Below, in pieces: positions 11,716-18,922 of a stretch of DNA of 21,446 bases. Source of the DNA: Chloroflexota bacterium (GTDB lineage: Bacteria; Chloroflexota; Limnocylindria; Limnocylindrales; CSP1-4). A program made the translations under genes and the position numbers. Under the pieces are notes generated by a model that did not search any database, was not told the origin of the DNA, and was given only the letters and a program-made list of their open reading frames with translations. The stretch is taken from positions 1 through 21,446 of the forward strand of contig JAJYNP010000268.1 of assembly GCA_021786265.1 (NCBI GenBank), in the 5' to 3' direction. Positions within the stretch are counted from its first letter, which is position 1, and each line of letters starts with the position of its first letter.

Positions 11716-12894
11716 ATGGCGACAGCGTCCGCGGGCACGCACGTCGGCAATCCGCAGCCGCAGACGACCATCGGCCTCGAAGCGCCCGGCGGTCCGTTCA
11801 TCCGCTACAGCGAGCAGGGCCGCCAGCCCCAGTACAAAAAGACGGGGCTCACATTCGGCGCGCAGGTGGCCACACCGCTCGTCGCGAAGCCCGGGTACTA
11901 CAGCCGGTTCCGCATCCGGTTCCACGGTTCGGGCGGCGTCAACGGGACCACGACCGTCGCCGCGGCTGCGGACGCGCCGTACAACCTCGTGGGCCTGCTT
12001 CAGTTCAAGGACGCGTTCGGCAACGTCATCTTCGCGGGCACAGGCTACGCGATCTTGTACCTCGTGCCGTTGTTCTCCGGTTCCTTCGGGACGTTCAAGA
12101 ACGCGCAGATCACAAAGCTCCCGTCGTTCTCAGCGATCTCGACGGGGACGACGGGGACCGGGGACTTCACCTTCGCGACGTGCCTCCCGCTCGAGTTCGC
12201 ACGCGGTATCGGCGTCATCGCCGGGGCGAACGCGTCGCTGCCGCCGCAGCTGAGCATCAACTTCAACTCGTCGAGCACGTTCTTCACGACCGCGCCGGGC
12301 ACGCTGCCCAAGATCGCGGTCAACGTGACCTCGACATTCTACTGGCTGCCGGAAGGCGTGACAGTGGAGCCGGCCATGCTCGGCACCACGCGCCAGTGGA
12401 TCACCGCGCCGATGAACCCGACGGTCTCCTCGAAGTACAGCGGCCGCATCCAGGGGCCTCGGCTCGGTGGCTGGCTCGACACCATCATCGTCATCATGCG
12501 CAACGCGACAGGCGCGCGCGTGGACGGGTGGCCGGGCTTCACGACAACAACGTTGACAACAACAACAGCGCTCTTCCAAGTGATCCTCGATGGCGTGGTC
12601 ACCTGGACAACGACCATCGGTCAGCTGCTCGACGACATGGCGATTGTCTGGCCGACAGTCACCCGGCCAAAGGGCGTCGTGGCACTGTCCCGCCGTACCG
12701 CGATGAACCAGAGCGTCCTCGGGCTCCTGACATCGGGCGAGCAGTGGCTCGCGACCTCGCCGGGAACCCTGTTCGAGTTGGCCGGCTTCCCGTGGGGAAC
12801 CTTCGCCAAGGCGCCCGCGCAGCTCTCGCTCTGCCTGGGGCAGATCGTCCCCGCCGGCACCCTCATCCAGGGCGCCGCGGACACGGGGCTCTAG
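11716..12894 (+). CDS. Putative double jelly-roll major capsid protein
   Basis: 392 aa, essentially the size of PRD1 P3 (about 394). It is rich in short beta strands, Thr, Gly and Phe, with almost no charged helices. It contains patterns such as PLVAKPGYYSRFRIRFHGSG (about 54-73), GLLQFKDAFGNVIFAGTGYA, and FTFATCLPLEFARGIGV. It has no signal peptide or transmembrane segment. The position right after the packaging ATPase, and the absence of any tail, portal or terminase gene, fit a tailless icosahedral virus. I did not recognise it by sequence; the capsid call rests on size, composition and neighbours. A spike or minor capsid protein is the main alternative. Confidence 0.7.
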   Translation: MATASAGTHVGNPQPQTTIGLEAPGGPFIRYSEQGRQPQYKKTGLTFGAQVATPLVAKPGYYSRFRIRFHGSGGVNGTTTVAAAADAPYNLVGLLQFKDAFGNVIFAGTGYAILYLVPLFSGSFGTFKNAQITKLPSFSAISTGTTGTGDFTFATCLPLEFARGIGVIAGANASLPPQLSINFNSSSTFFTTAPGTLPKIAVNVTSTFYWLPEGVTVEPAMLGTTRQWITAPMNPTVSSKYSGRIQGPRLGGWLDTIIVIMRNATGARVDGWPGFTTTTLTTTTALFQVILDGVVTWTTTIGQLLDDMAIVWPTVTRPKGVVALSRRTAMNQSVLGLLTSGEQWLATSPGTLFELAGFPWGTFAKAPAQLSLCLGQIVPAGTLIQGAADTGL

Positions 12895-12897
12895 GCC

Positions 12898-13116
12898 ATG
12901 CCCGGCCTCAACCTCTACGCGGCTGCCCGCGGTGGCGCGGCCACCTCGCAGGTGCCGGTGACAGCTGGCATCGCTGCGTTCTCGCCGAACGCCACGGTCG
13001 CGGCGACAACGGGCGGCAGCCCACTGCATCCGAACAAGCCGTTCGGGCTCGCATTCTGGACCGGCGTCGCGGCCATCGGGCTCCTGCTCGTGGTCCGTCA
13101 CTCGCTGCCAAGGTGA
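12898..13116 (+). CDS. Small virion-type membrane protein
   Basis: 72 aa. A Gly/Ala/Thr-rich N-terminus (LNLYAAARGGAATSQVPVTA) is followed by PNKPFGLAFWTGVAAIGLLL, a C-terminal transmembrane helix ending in RHSLPR. Starts three bases after the capsid stop. The layout, an extended N-terminus on a C-terminal anchor, is typical of small membrane-associated virion proteins that tie capsid to membrane; inferred. Confidence 0.65.
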   Translation: MPGLNLYAAARGGAATSQVPVTAGIAAFSPNATVAATTGGSPLHPNKPFGLAFWTGVAAIGLLLVVRHSLPR

Positions 13117-13129
13117 GAAAGGAGACCCT

Positions 13130-13231
13130 GTGAGACACCGCTTCTTGCTGGGCGTGGTCGTGGGCGTGGGCGCAGTGTGGGTCTACCACAACGTGTTCGG
13201 TCCGCACTTGCCCGGCAGCACCAAGGGCTAA
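13130..13231 (+). CDS. Tiny membrane protein
   Basis: 33 aa from GTG 13130 with AAAGGAGA just upstream, an excellent ribosome binding site. MRHRFLLGVVVGVGAVWVYH forms one transmembrane helix, followed by a short polar tail (GPHLPGSTKG). Its stop TAA abuts the next start. Confidence 0.65.
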   Translation: MRHRFLLGVVVGVGAVWVYHNVFGPHLPGSTKG

Positions 13232-13393
13232 GTGCTCGGCGCCGGAGTCATCGCGCTGTGGTTCGGCTATGTCGTCCTGTACGCCGGCACGACCTACCTC
13301 GGAGGTCATCCCGAGGGTTTCGTGACAGTGATCTGGCGACACCGGTCGTGCGGTACAGCGCCGGCGCCCGCGCCGAAGAAGAAGGCGAAGTGA
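13232..13393 (+). CDS. Small membrane protein with basic tail
   Basis: 53 aa from GTG 13232, directly after the previous stop. MLGAGVIALWFGYVVLYAGT is a transmembrane helix; the C-terminus is basic (WRHRSC, PAPKKKAK). The Lys-rich end could contact packaged DNA or membrane lipid heads. No family recognised. Confidence 0.6.
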   Translation: MLGAGVIALWFGYVVLYAGTTYLGGHPEGFVTVIWRHRSCGTAPAPAPKKKAK

Positions 13394-13397
13394 TGTC

Positions 13398-13673
13398 GTG
13401 CTGCTCGCAGCGTTCGTCGTCGAGATCGGACTCATCACGTACCGCGGGTTCCGGTGCGCGGGCGCGCACCTGCCGCCGCCGGCCGACTACACCGGCGCCG
13501 TTCTCATCTACGGCGGACTCGGGCTCGCAGCGAAGACGCAGGCCGCACATGTCGCCGGTCTCATCGGATGGGGGTTCGTCGTGGCAACCGCGCTGAACCT
13601 CTGGACACCGCAGCACCCGACCAAGGTGGGATCGCACAGCGCACCACCCGCACAGAAAGTGCACGCATCATGA
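13398..13673 (+). CDS. Multi-pass small membrane protein
   Basis: 91 aa from GTG 13398. Probable helices: LLAAFVVEIGLITYRGF, then AVLIYGGLGLAAKTQ, and HVAGLIGWGFVVATALNLW. The C-terminal tail is polar. Its stop overlaps an ATG at 13670-13672 (ATGA), which begins with the codons for Met-Ser-Lys before the homing endonuclease insertion. A virion membrane protein or holin are both possible. Confidence 0.65.
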   Translation: MLLAAFVVEIGLITYRGFRCAGAHLPPPADYTGAVLIYGGLGLAAKTQAAHVAGLIGWGFVVATALNLWTPQHPTKVGSHSAPPAQKVHAS

Positions 13674-13678
13674 GCAAG

Positions 13679-14095
13679 TCAGCCGGGGAGCGCGATGGAG
13701 GTCTTCTCGCGCCAGACCGCGGTTCTTCGGAGCGGGCGCGCGTTGTATCGTTCGATTGCCGACACGAACGCCGCGCGTTTGACTGGGCTCAGCCACTGTG
13801 CCAGCGAGTCGAACAACCGCCCCACCTCCGCTCCGGCGCATTGCCAGCTGTACATCGGGCGCCGTGGAGCGGGATAGAGAATCGGACCAGAGAGGGTGCC
13901 GAGGCGAACCGCAGCCTGGAACCGAAGCAGGACCGCCGGCGTCCCGCCGTCCGGATCGCACGCCTGCCTGACGCTCGCCATAAGGATGGTGCCGCGGAGT
14001 TTGCCGTTCTTGTCGCGGCGGTCGGCATAGTAGTAACAAGCGACGCATCCTTCGCCGTCGAAGAATCCCGCTGCCCACACGCGTTCGGGGTCCAC
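13679..14095 (-). CDS. LAGLIDADG homing endonuclease, antisense within the late operon
   Basis: 138 aa from GTG 14095; in-frame starts further upstream extend into the next gene's start. Residues 7-18 read WAAGFFDGEGCV, a LAGLIDADG-type motif with E15 at the catalytic acid position. Then follow strands VACYYYADRR and LRGTILMASVRQ, and later MYSWQCAGAEVGRLFDSLA and VKRAAFVSAIERYN, all as expected for single-motif enzymes that act as dimers. It is the only gene on the minus strand in the 9-kb late operon and its stop codon lies at the very edge of the insertion. A free-standing mobile endonuclease gene is the best reading. Confidence 0.85.
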   Translation of the reverse strand: MDPERVWAAGFFDGEGCVACYYYADRRDKNGKLRGTILMASVRQACDPDGGTPAVLLRFQAAVRLGTLSGPILYPAPRRPMYSWQCAGAEVGRLFDSLAQWLSPVKRAAFVSAIERYNARPLRRTAVWREKTSIALPG

Positions 14096-14129
14096 GGCCC
14101 CGATCCTACTCGAAAGGGCGAGTAACAAG

Positions 14130-14288
14130 ATGTCGAAAATTTTCTCCATCGCAGCCCTGGTGGTCGGCGGGATCATCATCGCCGATATCCTCACGCACCC
14201 GGCGGGGACGAGGGCCGCGGCGACAGGGTATCAACACATCCAGACCGGGGCCATCCGTGGCCTGCTCGGCACAGCGAAAGGGGCCTAG
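14130..14288 (+). CDS. Small membrane protein downstream of endonuclease insertion
   Basis: 52 aa: MSKIFSIAALVVGGIIIADI then a polar tail (QHIQTGAIRGLLGTAKGA). One N-terminal transmembrane helix. GAAAGGGCGAG lies upstream as ribosome binding site. The first residues, MSK, are the same as those encoded at the orphan ATG at 13670, suggesting that its original start was separated from it by the insertion. The next gene starts directly after its stop. Confidence 0.65.
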   Translation: MSKIFSIAALVVGGIIIADILTHPAGTRAAATGYQHIQTGAIRGLLGTAKGA

Positions 14289-14555
14289 GTGCTCACCCAG
14301 TTCTTGAACATGATCGGCACAGCCACCGACGTGCGGTCAGTCGCCGCGATCGTGCTGGGCGTGCTCACGACCGTGCTCGGGCACAACTCGGTCGTCGTGA
14401 AAGCCGTCGTCGACGGCGTGGCTGGCCTCATCGTGCTGGTCGACACCTACGAGTCGCACAAGACGAAGCAGGCGGCAGTGGCCGCGGCAGCAGCTGCGCA
14501 CGCGACGGCGGCCGCACCTCGACCCACGGTCTCTGCTCCCCCGACCGCGGGGTGA
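14289..14555 (+). CDS. Holin-like two-helix membrane protein
   Basis: 88 aa from GTG 14289. Two hydrophobic segments (VRSVAAIVLGVLTTVLG and VVKAVVDGVAGLIVLVDTY) separated by a short polar turn, then a charged and Ala-rich disordered tail. This layout resembles small phage holins, but in this operon a virion membrane protein is equally possible. Confidence 0.6.
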   Translation: MLTQFLNMIGTATDVRSVAAIVLGVLTTVLGHNSVVVKAVVDGVAGLIVLVDTYESHKTKQAAVAAAAAAHATAAAPRPTVSAPPTAG

Positions 14556-14558
14556 CCC

Positions 14559-14984
14559 TTGCCGGCCATCCGCTACCAGGCGAGCGTCGGCGGCATCCCC
14601 GCGGCGCTGCCCATCCCGGCTGTCACTCCTGAGGGAGCGACGGGCGGGTCCTCCCACGTCCTCGGCTTCCCGGGCACCCTCGCGGTGCCTGCGCCCGGGC
14701 CGAACATCCTGCACGTGCGCAAGCTCGCGGCCGCCGGCTACTACGGCTCGACAGCGGCGAGCGCGATCAGACCGACAAAGTACATGCTCGTTGCGCCGTA
14801 CCCGATGGTGGCGCCGGTGGCACGGACACGTGACCGTCCCGCCCCCGTGCCGGCGGTCTCGCCGAAGAACGTCCCCGTGCAGCTGATGCGCACGCCTCCG
14901 CGCATCGCCGGCACGACAGTGACCAACAACCCGCGGCCGATTGTGCTGTGGCCGATCCGCGGACGTCCGGGGCGTTACGCATGA
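14559..14984 (+). CDS. Proline-rich hypothetical virion protein
   Basis: 141 aa from TTG 14559, the only start near the previous stop in this frame. It is rich in Pro, Ala, Val and basic residues with short beta-type stretches (NILHVRKLAAAGYYGSTAAS, KYMLVAPYPMVAPVART) and ends PIVLWPIRGRPGRYA. No transmembrane helix, no known motif. ATGA overlap with the next gene. Confidence 0.6.
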   Translation: MPAIRYQASVGGIPAALPIPAVTPEGATGGSSHVLGFPGTLAVPAPGPNILHVRKLAAAGYYGSTAASAIRPTKYMLVAPYPMVAPVARTRDRPAPVPAVSPKNVPVQLMRTPPRIAGTTVTNNPRPIVLWPIRGRPGRYA

Positions 14985-15838
14985 GCACGCGGCCCGAGAC
15001 ACTGGCGCCTGCGCCCGAGCGACGCGAGCCGACCGGCCGCCGTGCGCCCACGGGCGGGAGCGGGCTCACGAAGAAATGGCACGGGATCCCCGTCTGGGCA
15101 TGGGTGGTCGTCGCCGGGGTGGGCGGGTACTACCTGTGGACGCGGGTGCTACACAAACCGTCGACGTCCACGACCACAACGAGCACGACAGCGCCGACCA
15201 CTCCGCAGACGAGCACGACAGCGCCGACCACGACCGGCGGCGGCGGGGGCATCACATCGGTGGGCGGCTCGGGCGGGGGCAGTCTCGGCACAACGCCGGC
15301 GACACACCCGACAACGCCGACCCCGACGGTTCCCTACACACCACATCCGACACACCCGACAGGCGCGACATCCTCGCCGACGACGGGGTCGGCATCCTCG
15401 ACGACGACGGGGAAGACACCCACGAAGGCCGCGGCGAGCGCCAACGCGGCAGTCACGCGCGCCAACCAGGACGCGGCTGCCGCCGCTGCTCGCGCCAACG
15501 CGGCAGTCACGCGCGCCAACCAGGACGCGGCTGCCGCCGCTGCTCGCGCCAACGCGGCAGTCACGCGCGCCAACCAGGACGCGGCTGCCGCCGCTGCTCG
15601 CGCGCAGGCAAGCATCGCGCACTCGAACGCACTCGCTGCCGCCGCGCGCAACAGCGCGCAGGCGCACCATGTCACGACGACGCCCGTGGTGTCGACGGGC
15701 AGGACGCCGGTTAGCCACGTCGTCACCTCTGCTACAGGGCGCATCCACCGGACGACGCCCGTGGTGTCGACGGGCAGGACGCCCGTTAGCCACGTCATCA
15801 CCTCCGCGACAGGGCGCATCCATCGGCGGCGAGGATGA
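14981..15838 (+). CDS. Membrane-anchored protein with Thr-rich stalk and tandem repeats
   Basis: 285 aa from ATG 14981. Layout: basic, Pro-rich N-terminus (1-33); one transmembrane helix (VWAWVVVAGVGGYYLWTRVL, about 38-57); a long Thr/Ser/Pro/Gly stalk; three identical 18-residue units ANAAVTRANQDAAAAAAR (each 54 bp); an Ala-rich helix; and two 25-residue units starting TTPVVSTGRTPVSHV. The topology suggests a fibre or tether projecting from the viral membrane through the capsid, with a helical shaft. Function inferred from layout only. Confidence 0.7.
   Translation: MSTRPETLAPAPERREPTGRRAPTGGSGLTKKWHGIPVWAWVVVAGVGGYYLWTRVLHKPSTSTTTTSTTAPTTPQTSTTAPTTTGGGGGITSVGGSGGGSLGTTPATHPTTPTPTVPYTPHPTHPTGATSSPTTGSASSTTTGKTPTKAAASANAAVTRANQDAAAAAARANAAVTRANQDAAAAAARANAAVTRANQDAAAAAARAQASIAHSNALAAAARNSAQAHHVTTTPVVSTGRTPVSHVVTSATGRIHRTTPVVSTGRTPVSHVITSATGRIHRRRG
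15440..15601. repeat. 54-bp perfect tandem repeat, three copies
   Basis: Units 15440-15493, 15494-15547 and 15548-15601 are identical, each starting GCCAACGCGGCAGTCACGCG. Each encodes 18 residues of an Ala-rich helix. Absence of any silent change points to very recent expansion. Confidence 0.95.
15677..15826. repeat. 75-bp imperfect tandem repeat, two copies
   Basis: Units 15677-15751 and 15752-15826 both start ACGACGCCCGTGGTGTCGAC and differ at a few mostly silent positions, with one Val-to-Ile change. They encode the C-terminal 25-residue repeat of the same protein. Confidence 0.9.
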
Positions 15839-16071
15839 CTCGCGCCGAGACGCTGCGGAGCGCTCTCTCCCCGGGGATCGTGGCGAGCCCCACATCCCTA
15901 GAGGCGCGCGAGCTTGGCCGCTGGCCTGCCGGCGCCATGGCGCGCCCACCGGTGTGGACCATCGACCACGACGGCAGGGTGTCGCGGGTCCAGCGGTGCC
16001 ACACAGACAAGGGCGTGCTCCGGGCGGCACTCGGGAACTGGGGCCGGACCGTGCCCGCGAGGAGGACCTGA
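15835..16071 (+). CDS. Small basic hypothetical protein
   Basis: 78 aa from ATG 15835 (ATGA overlap). The centre PVWTIDHDGRVSRVQRCHTD looks like a small beta hairpin domain; the end (NWGRTVPARRT) is basic. No membrane helix. Not recognised; probably a virion or assembly protein by position. Confidence 0.6.
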   Translation: MTRAETLRSALSPGIVASPTSLEARELGRWPAGAMARPPVWTIDHDGRVSRVQRCHTDKGVLRAALGNWGRTVPARRT

Positions 16072-16283
16072 TGCTGCGCAGGATGGCGCTTACGCCGATA
16101 GAGGACACCTGGTACGGGCACGGGGTCGCGGGCGGCCTCGGCCTGCCACCGACCGTGCCGATGCCTCCGCCCGCGGCATGGGTGCAGGACGTCCACGACC
16201 GCAACGTCTGGCACACGATGGTCCGCCGGGCTGACAAGGCGCCGGCCGGGTCGACGGTCACGCTCCGACGCAAGCGGGTCTAG
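16071..16283 (+). CDS. Small hypothetical protein
   Basis: 70 aa from ATG 16071 with GAGGAGG upstream, whose first base overlaps the previous stop. MLRRMALTPIEDTWYGHGVA is followed by a Pro-rich patch (LPPTVPMPPPAAW) and a basic end (STVTLRRKRV). No family recognised. Confidence 0.6.
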   Translation: MLRRMALTPIEDTWYGHGVAGGLGLPPTVPMPPPAAWVQDVHDRNVWHTMVRRADKAPAGSTVTLRRKRV

Positions 16284-16285
16284 CC

Positions 16286-16603
16286 GTGGCCCCGGCGCGC
16301 CAGCTCGCCGGAGCGGTCGCGGTCTCGACCCTCATCGTCGGCGCCGCGTCCGGCGTGTATGCCCAGTTCACGCCGTCCATGTTCACCATGGGCAGCTCGT
16401 TCTTCCACGACGGAGACGTCGCGCATAACAAGAGGCGCAACCGCGAGGGGCTCGCGGTCTCGACGGTGATCACCATCGCGATGGGGTGGGGCGGGTCCGT
16501 GCTGACGGGCTCGAGCCTGCCGTTCGTGGTCTCGGTCGGCTACGCCGGGGTCTCCATCGCCGCCGCCGAATGGTCCATGGCGCACCCGCCGGGGGACCGA
16601 TGA
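16286..16603 (+). CDS. Three-helix small membrane protein
   Basis: 105 aa from GTG 16286. Likely membrane segments: LAGAVAVSTLIVGAASGVYA, LAVSTVITIAMGWGGSVL and LPFVVSVGYAGVSIAAAEW, with a polar loop (HDGDVAHNKRRNREG) after the first. ATGA overlap with the peptidoglycan hydrolase gene suggests coupled production, so it may belong to the lytic or DNA-delivery vertex. Confidence 0.65.
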   Translation: MAPARQLAGAVAVSTLIVGAASGVYAQFTPSMFTMGSSFFHDGDVAHNKRRNREGLAVSTVITIAMGWGGSVLTGSSLPFVVSVGYAGVSIAAAEWSMAHPPGDR

Positions 16604-17508
16604 CGACGACCCCCACCACAGGCCGGGCACGTGCGCACGTCACGATCACATGGGCAAGCACAGTTCTGCGCGGCCTCGGGATCAAGCCCAACACAACGAA
16701 CGTCACCGCGTTGCGGCTCTGGCGCGACGCCGAGGGGCAGGCGACCCCGCACACAGGGTTCAACTGGCTCAACTCGTCGCTCACATACCCTGGGGCGACC
16801 ACACTGCCGGGTAACCCCGACCACGTCAAGGTCTATCCGAACTACCAAAGCGGGGTGCTGGCGACTATCAAGTCCCTCAAACTCCCGTACTACCCGAGCG
16901 TGGTTCGGGCGCTCGCGACACGCGGCGCGACAACCAAAGTCGGCGTCACACGCCGCGCACTGTCGAAGATCTTCGACGCCATCAACTCGTCGCCGTGGGA
17001 CGGCAACTGGAACTCGACACCGGTGCGGGCACAGTACCCGGGCGCGATGTACCGGTACCTCAACACAGGCCTCCTCCCGAAGGGCACCAGCACGACATCG
17101 CACTATGGCACAGGGACAGGCATCTCGATGACGACAAAGCGTGCGTCCGCGTCGTCGTGCCCGTGCGCGTGGAAGGTCGCTCCGACCGTCTGCATCCTGA
17201 ACAAGTGCCAGCTCCGCGCGCTCACCGGCGGGGTGCTTATCATCGGCGGCGGGGTGCTGATGATCGTCGGCGTGGCACTCGTGATGGCCGCGGGTCTCGG
17301 CAGGCCCGGGCCGCTCCGGGCAGTCCAGTCCGTGGCGCGCGTGCGCAAGCCCGCGCCCGCGCCCGCGCCGAGCACAACAGCGTCGAGCACAACAGCGCCC
17401 GCACCGGCTCCGGCCCCGGCTCCGGCTCCGAGGCCGCGGCCGGCGCCCCAGCCACGACCGCGGGCGCCGCGCACGGCGCCCCGGCGGCGAACGAAAGTGA
17501 GGGCATGA
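16600..17508 (+). CDS. Membrane-anchored peptidoglycan hydrolase (virion lysin)
   Basis: 302 aa from ATG 16600. Residues 40-105 match a lysozyme-like module common in actinobacterial and phage lysins: LWRDAEG with E45 as likely catalytic acid, FNWLNSS for the usual NPLNT, then HVKVYPNYQSGVLATIKSL and YYPSVVRAL. After a Cys-rich stretch (SSCPCAW...CILNKC) comes one transmembrane helix at about 207-233 and a Pro/Ala/Arg-rich basic tail to the end. The combination suggests an enzyme held in the viral membrane that opens the cell wall at entry, like the vertex-linked lytic proteins of tectiviruses; that role is inferred. Confidence 0.75.
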   Translation: MTTTPTTGRARAHVTITWASTVLRGLGIKPNTTNVTALRLWRDAEGQATPHTGFNWLNSSLTYPGATTLPGNPDHVKVYPNYQSGVLATIKSLKLPYYPSVVRALATRGATTKVGVTRRALSKIFDAINSSPWDGNWNSTPVRAQYPGAMYRYLNTGLLPKGTSTTSHYGTGTGISMTTKRASASSCPCAWKVAPTVCILNKCQLRALTGGVLIIGGGVLMIVGVALVMAAGLGRPGPLRAVQSVARVRKPAPAPAPSTTASSTTAPAPAPAPAPAPRPRPAPQPRPRAPRTAPRRRTKVRA

Positions 17509-18068
17509 TGCCATTTCCTCCTCCCCCCTCAGGTGGGGGCGCCGCGGGCGGCGACTTGAGCGGGAAGTACCCCGACCCCACCGTCGCGAAGGTGCCGGCG
17601 GCCGCAGTCGTCCCGGGTACACGCGTCACGGTCGCGACAACAGCAGGTAAGGCAAAAGTATCGGCAACAGCACCAGCGCTGTCACATGTGCAGTCGTTCA
17701 TCACCGCCGCCATAACAGTGGCTGCCAATGTCGCAGCGAACATCACGAAAATCAGCCTCACAATCGGCACATGGCTAGTACTGGCGACCGCACTGGTGAC
17801 GACTGCCACGTCGACATATGGCGCTGTCGAGATCGCCGTCACCAAAGTAACCGCATCGATGGCAACAGCGCTTGTCGCCAGCCGTGACTATCTCCACGTC
17901 GTCGCAACAGACGCGATTCACTTGACCGCCATGAACATCGTGACAGTCGCCGCCGCCGGCACATACTTCCTGAACGTCGAGAGCAACATGGTCGGCAAGG
18001 TGCTACCGGCGGGCTCCTTCGCCGTTACGAACGTCTTCACCGGCATCGTCGCCATCAAGATCGCCTGA
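17505..18068 (+). CDS. Spike/fibre-type receptor-binding protein
   Basis: 187 aa from ATG 17505 (ATGA overlap; ATG 17508 also possible). Residues 15-29 read GGDLSGKYPDPTVAK, the GGDLSGxYPxPTV motif seen at the base of many phage tail fibres and adhesins. A Thr/Ala-rich shaft follows, and the last 110 residues are strand-rich (SLTIGTWLVLATALVTTATS to FTGIVAIKIA), resembling a TNF/C1q-like trimeric head. It probably forms a host-binding spike. Ends before a promoter-like TAGGAT. Confidence 0.7.
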   Translation: MMPFPPPPSGGGAAGGDLSGKYPDPTVAKVPAAAVVPGTRVTVATTAGKAKVSATAPALSHVQSFITAAITVAANVAANITKISLTIGTWLVLATALVTTATSTYGAVEIAVTKVTASMATALVASRDYLHVVATDAIHLTAMNIVTVAAAGTYFLNVESNMVGKVLPAGSFAVTNVFTGIVAIKIA

Positions 18069-18074
18069 GCGATG

Positions 18075-18080
18075 TAGGAT
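18075..18080 (+). promoter_or_regulatory. Possible -10 element
   Basis: TAGGAT lies 24 bases before ATG 18105, in the only clear gap of the late operon (36 bases), and fits the actinobacterial TAGRRT form. No matching -35 is visible. The next gene has a strong GAAGGGAG ribosome site. Confidence 0.35.
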
Positions 18081-18104
18081 GCAACAAGCAGAAGGGAGAA
18101 CAGA

Positions 18105-18296
18105 ATGCCGATCGTCCGTTATGAGAGAGTCGTCACCAAGGACGGAGTGAAGCACTACGGCGTGGCGCTCACAGACAGGACAGGCACGACGCACGACCAC
18201 CCGAAGTGGACAGAGTACACGGACCCGATCTTCTCTAAGAAGGGGCTCCCGCTCAACAAGGCTGCCCGGGTGGACCGGAGCCTGTTCGGCCAGTGA
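18105..18296 (+). CDS. Small conserved-looking hypothetical protein
   Basis: 63 aa from ATG 18105, GAAGGGAG seven bases upstream. MPIVRYERVVTKDGVKHYGV starts a small beta-rich domain; the rest (HPKWTEYTDPIFSKKGLPLN) is polar. Not recognised. Stop overlaps the next start as GTGA. Confidence 0.65.
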   Translation: MPIVRYERVVTKDGVKHYGVALTDRTGTTHDHPKWTEYTDPIFSKKGLPLNKAARVDRSLFGQ

Positions 18297-18922
18297 TCCG
18301 TTGGCCGGCGACAGTGCCGGCGGACATCCGCACCCGGCTCGAGGCGCTCTCGGCCGCCGGGAAGTTGTCCGGGGTCGCGCCGCAGGTTCTCGCGGCGATC
18401 TGCAAATACACAAGCAACTACGGGCTCACAGGGCTCGGGGTCAACGCAACAGGATTCGGCGGGTATTTCGGCCAGCACGTGACATGGGCCTACCCCGGCC
18501 GGCCACAGGGCTTCACGCGGACAGAGCTGCTGATACCGCTCATGTTCTGGGCAGAGGCGGAGGTCGCAGCGGCGACGCTCGCGGGCTACCGGCTGCCCCT
18601 CGGCGAGGCGCTCGCGACGTATGCGACGGGCTCGGTCGCCGGGTGGCAGACGAGCGGGTTCGTGCGATTCGTGTCGGAGGCGACCGGGGCGCCCATGTAC
18701 GGCCCGACCGCCGTGCCGGCGAAGGAGGCTAAGAAGATGACGGTAGGGATCGTCGACTACGCCAACGCTCAGTGGTGCGTCTTCGTGGGCACAGGCCAGC
18801 TGAAGCGCCACCAGTGCTCGGGACCGAACGAGGTCGCCGGGCTCGTGGCCTTGGGCGCGGTGCATCTGTCGGGCGCGCCATGGTCGGACGCCGTGTTCTT
18901 CGCCACCGTCCCCGTGGTCTGA
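18293..18922 (+). CDS. Lysozyme-like (SLT fold) protein with altered catalytic site
   Basis: 209 aa from GTG 18293. Residues 28-61 (VAPQVLAAICKYTSNYGLTG, then ATGFGGYFGQ) match the start of an SLT-type transglycosylase domain: a helix ending where ES is expected, then GYGGYFG. The expected Glu is T40. The rest of the domain is helical (ELLIPLMFWAEAEVAAATLA). From about residue 147 a separate strand-rich part begins (MTVGIVDYANAQWCVFVGTG). It may be a structural, cell-wall-binding relative rather than an active enzyme. It lies between the two spike genes. Confidence 0.65.
   Translation: MIRWPATVPADIRTRLEALSAAGKLSGVAPQVLAAICKYTSNYGLTGLGVNATGFGGYFGQHVTWAYPGRPQGFTRTELLIPLMFWAEAEVAAATLAGYRLPLGEALATYATGSVAGWQTSGFVRFVSEATGAPMYGPTAVPAKEAKKMTVGIVDYANAQWCVFVGTGQLKRHQCSGPNEVAGLVALGAVHLSGAPWSDAVFFATVPVV

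Noticed and set aside
15149..16273. 374-aa minus-strand ORF across the late genes
   Set aside because: Arg/Gly-rich shadow of the repeat-bearing fibre gene and its neighbours; no motif.
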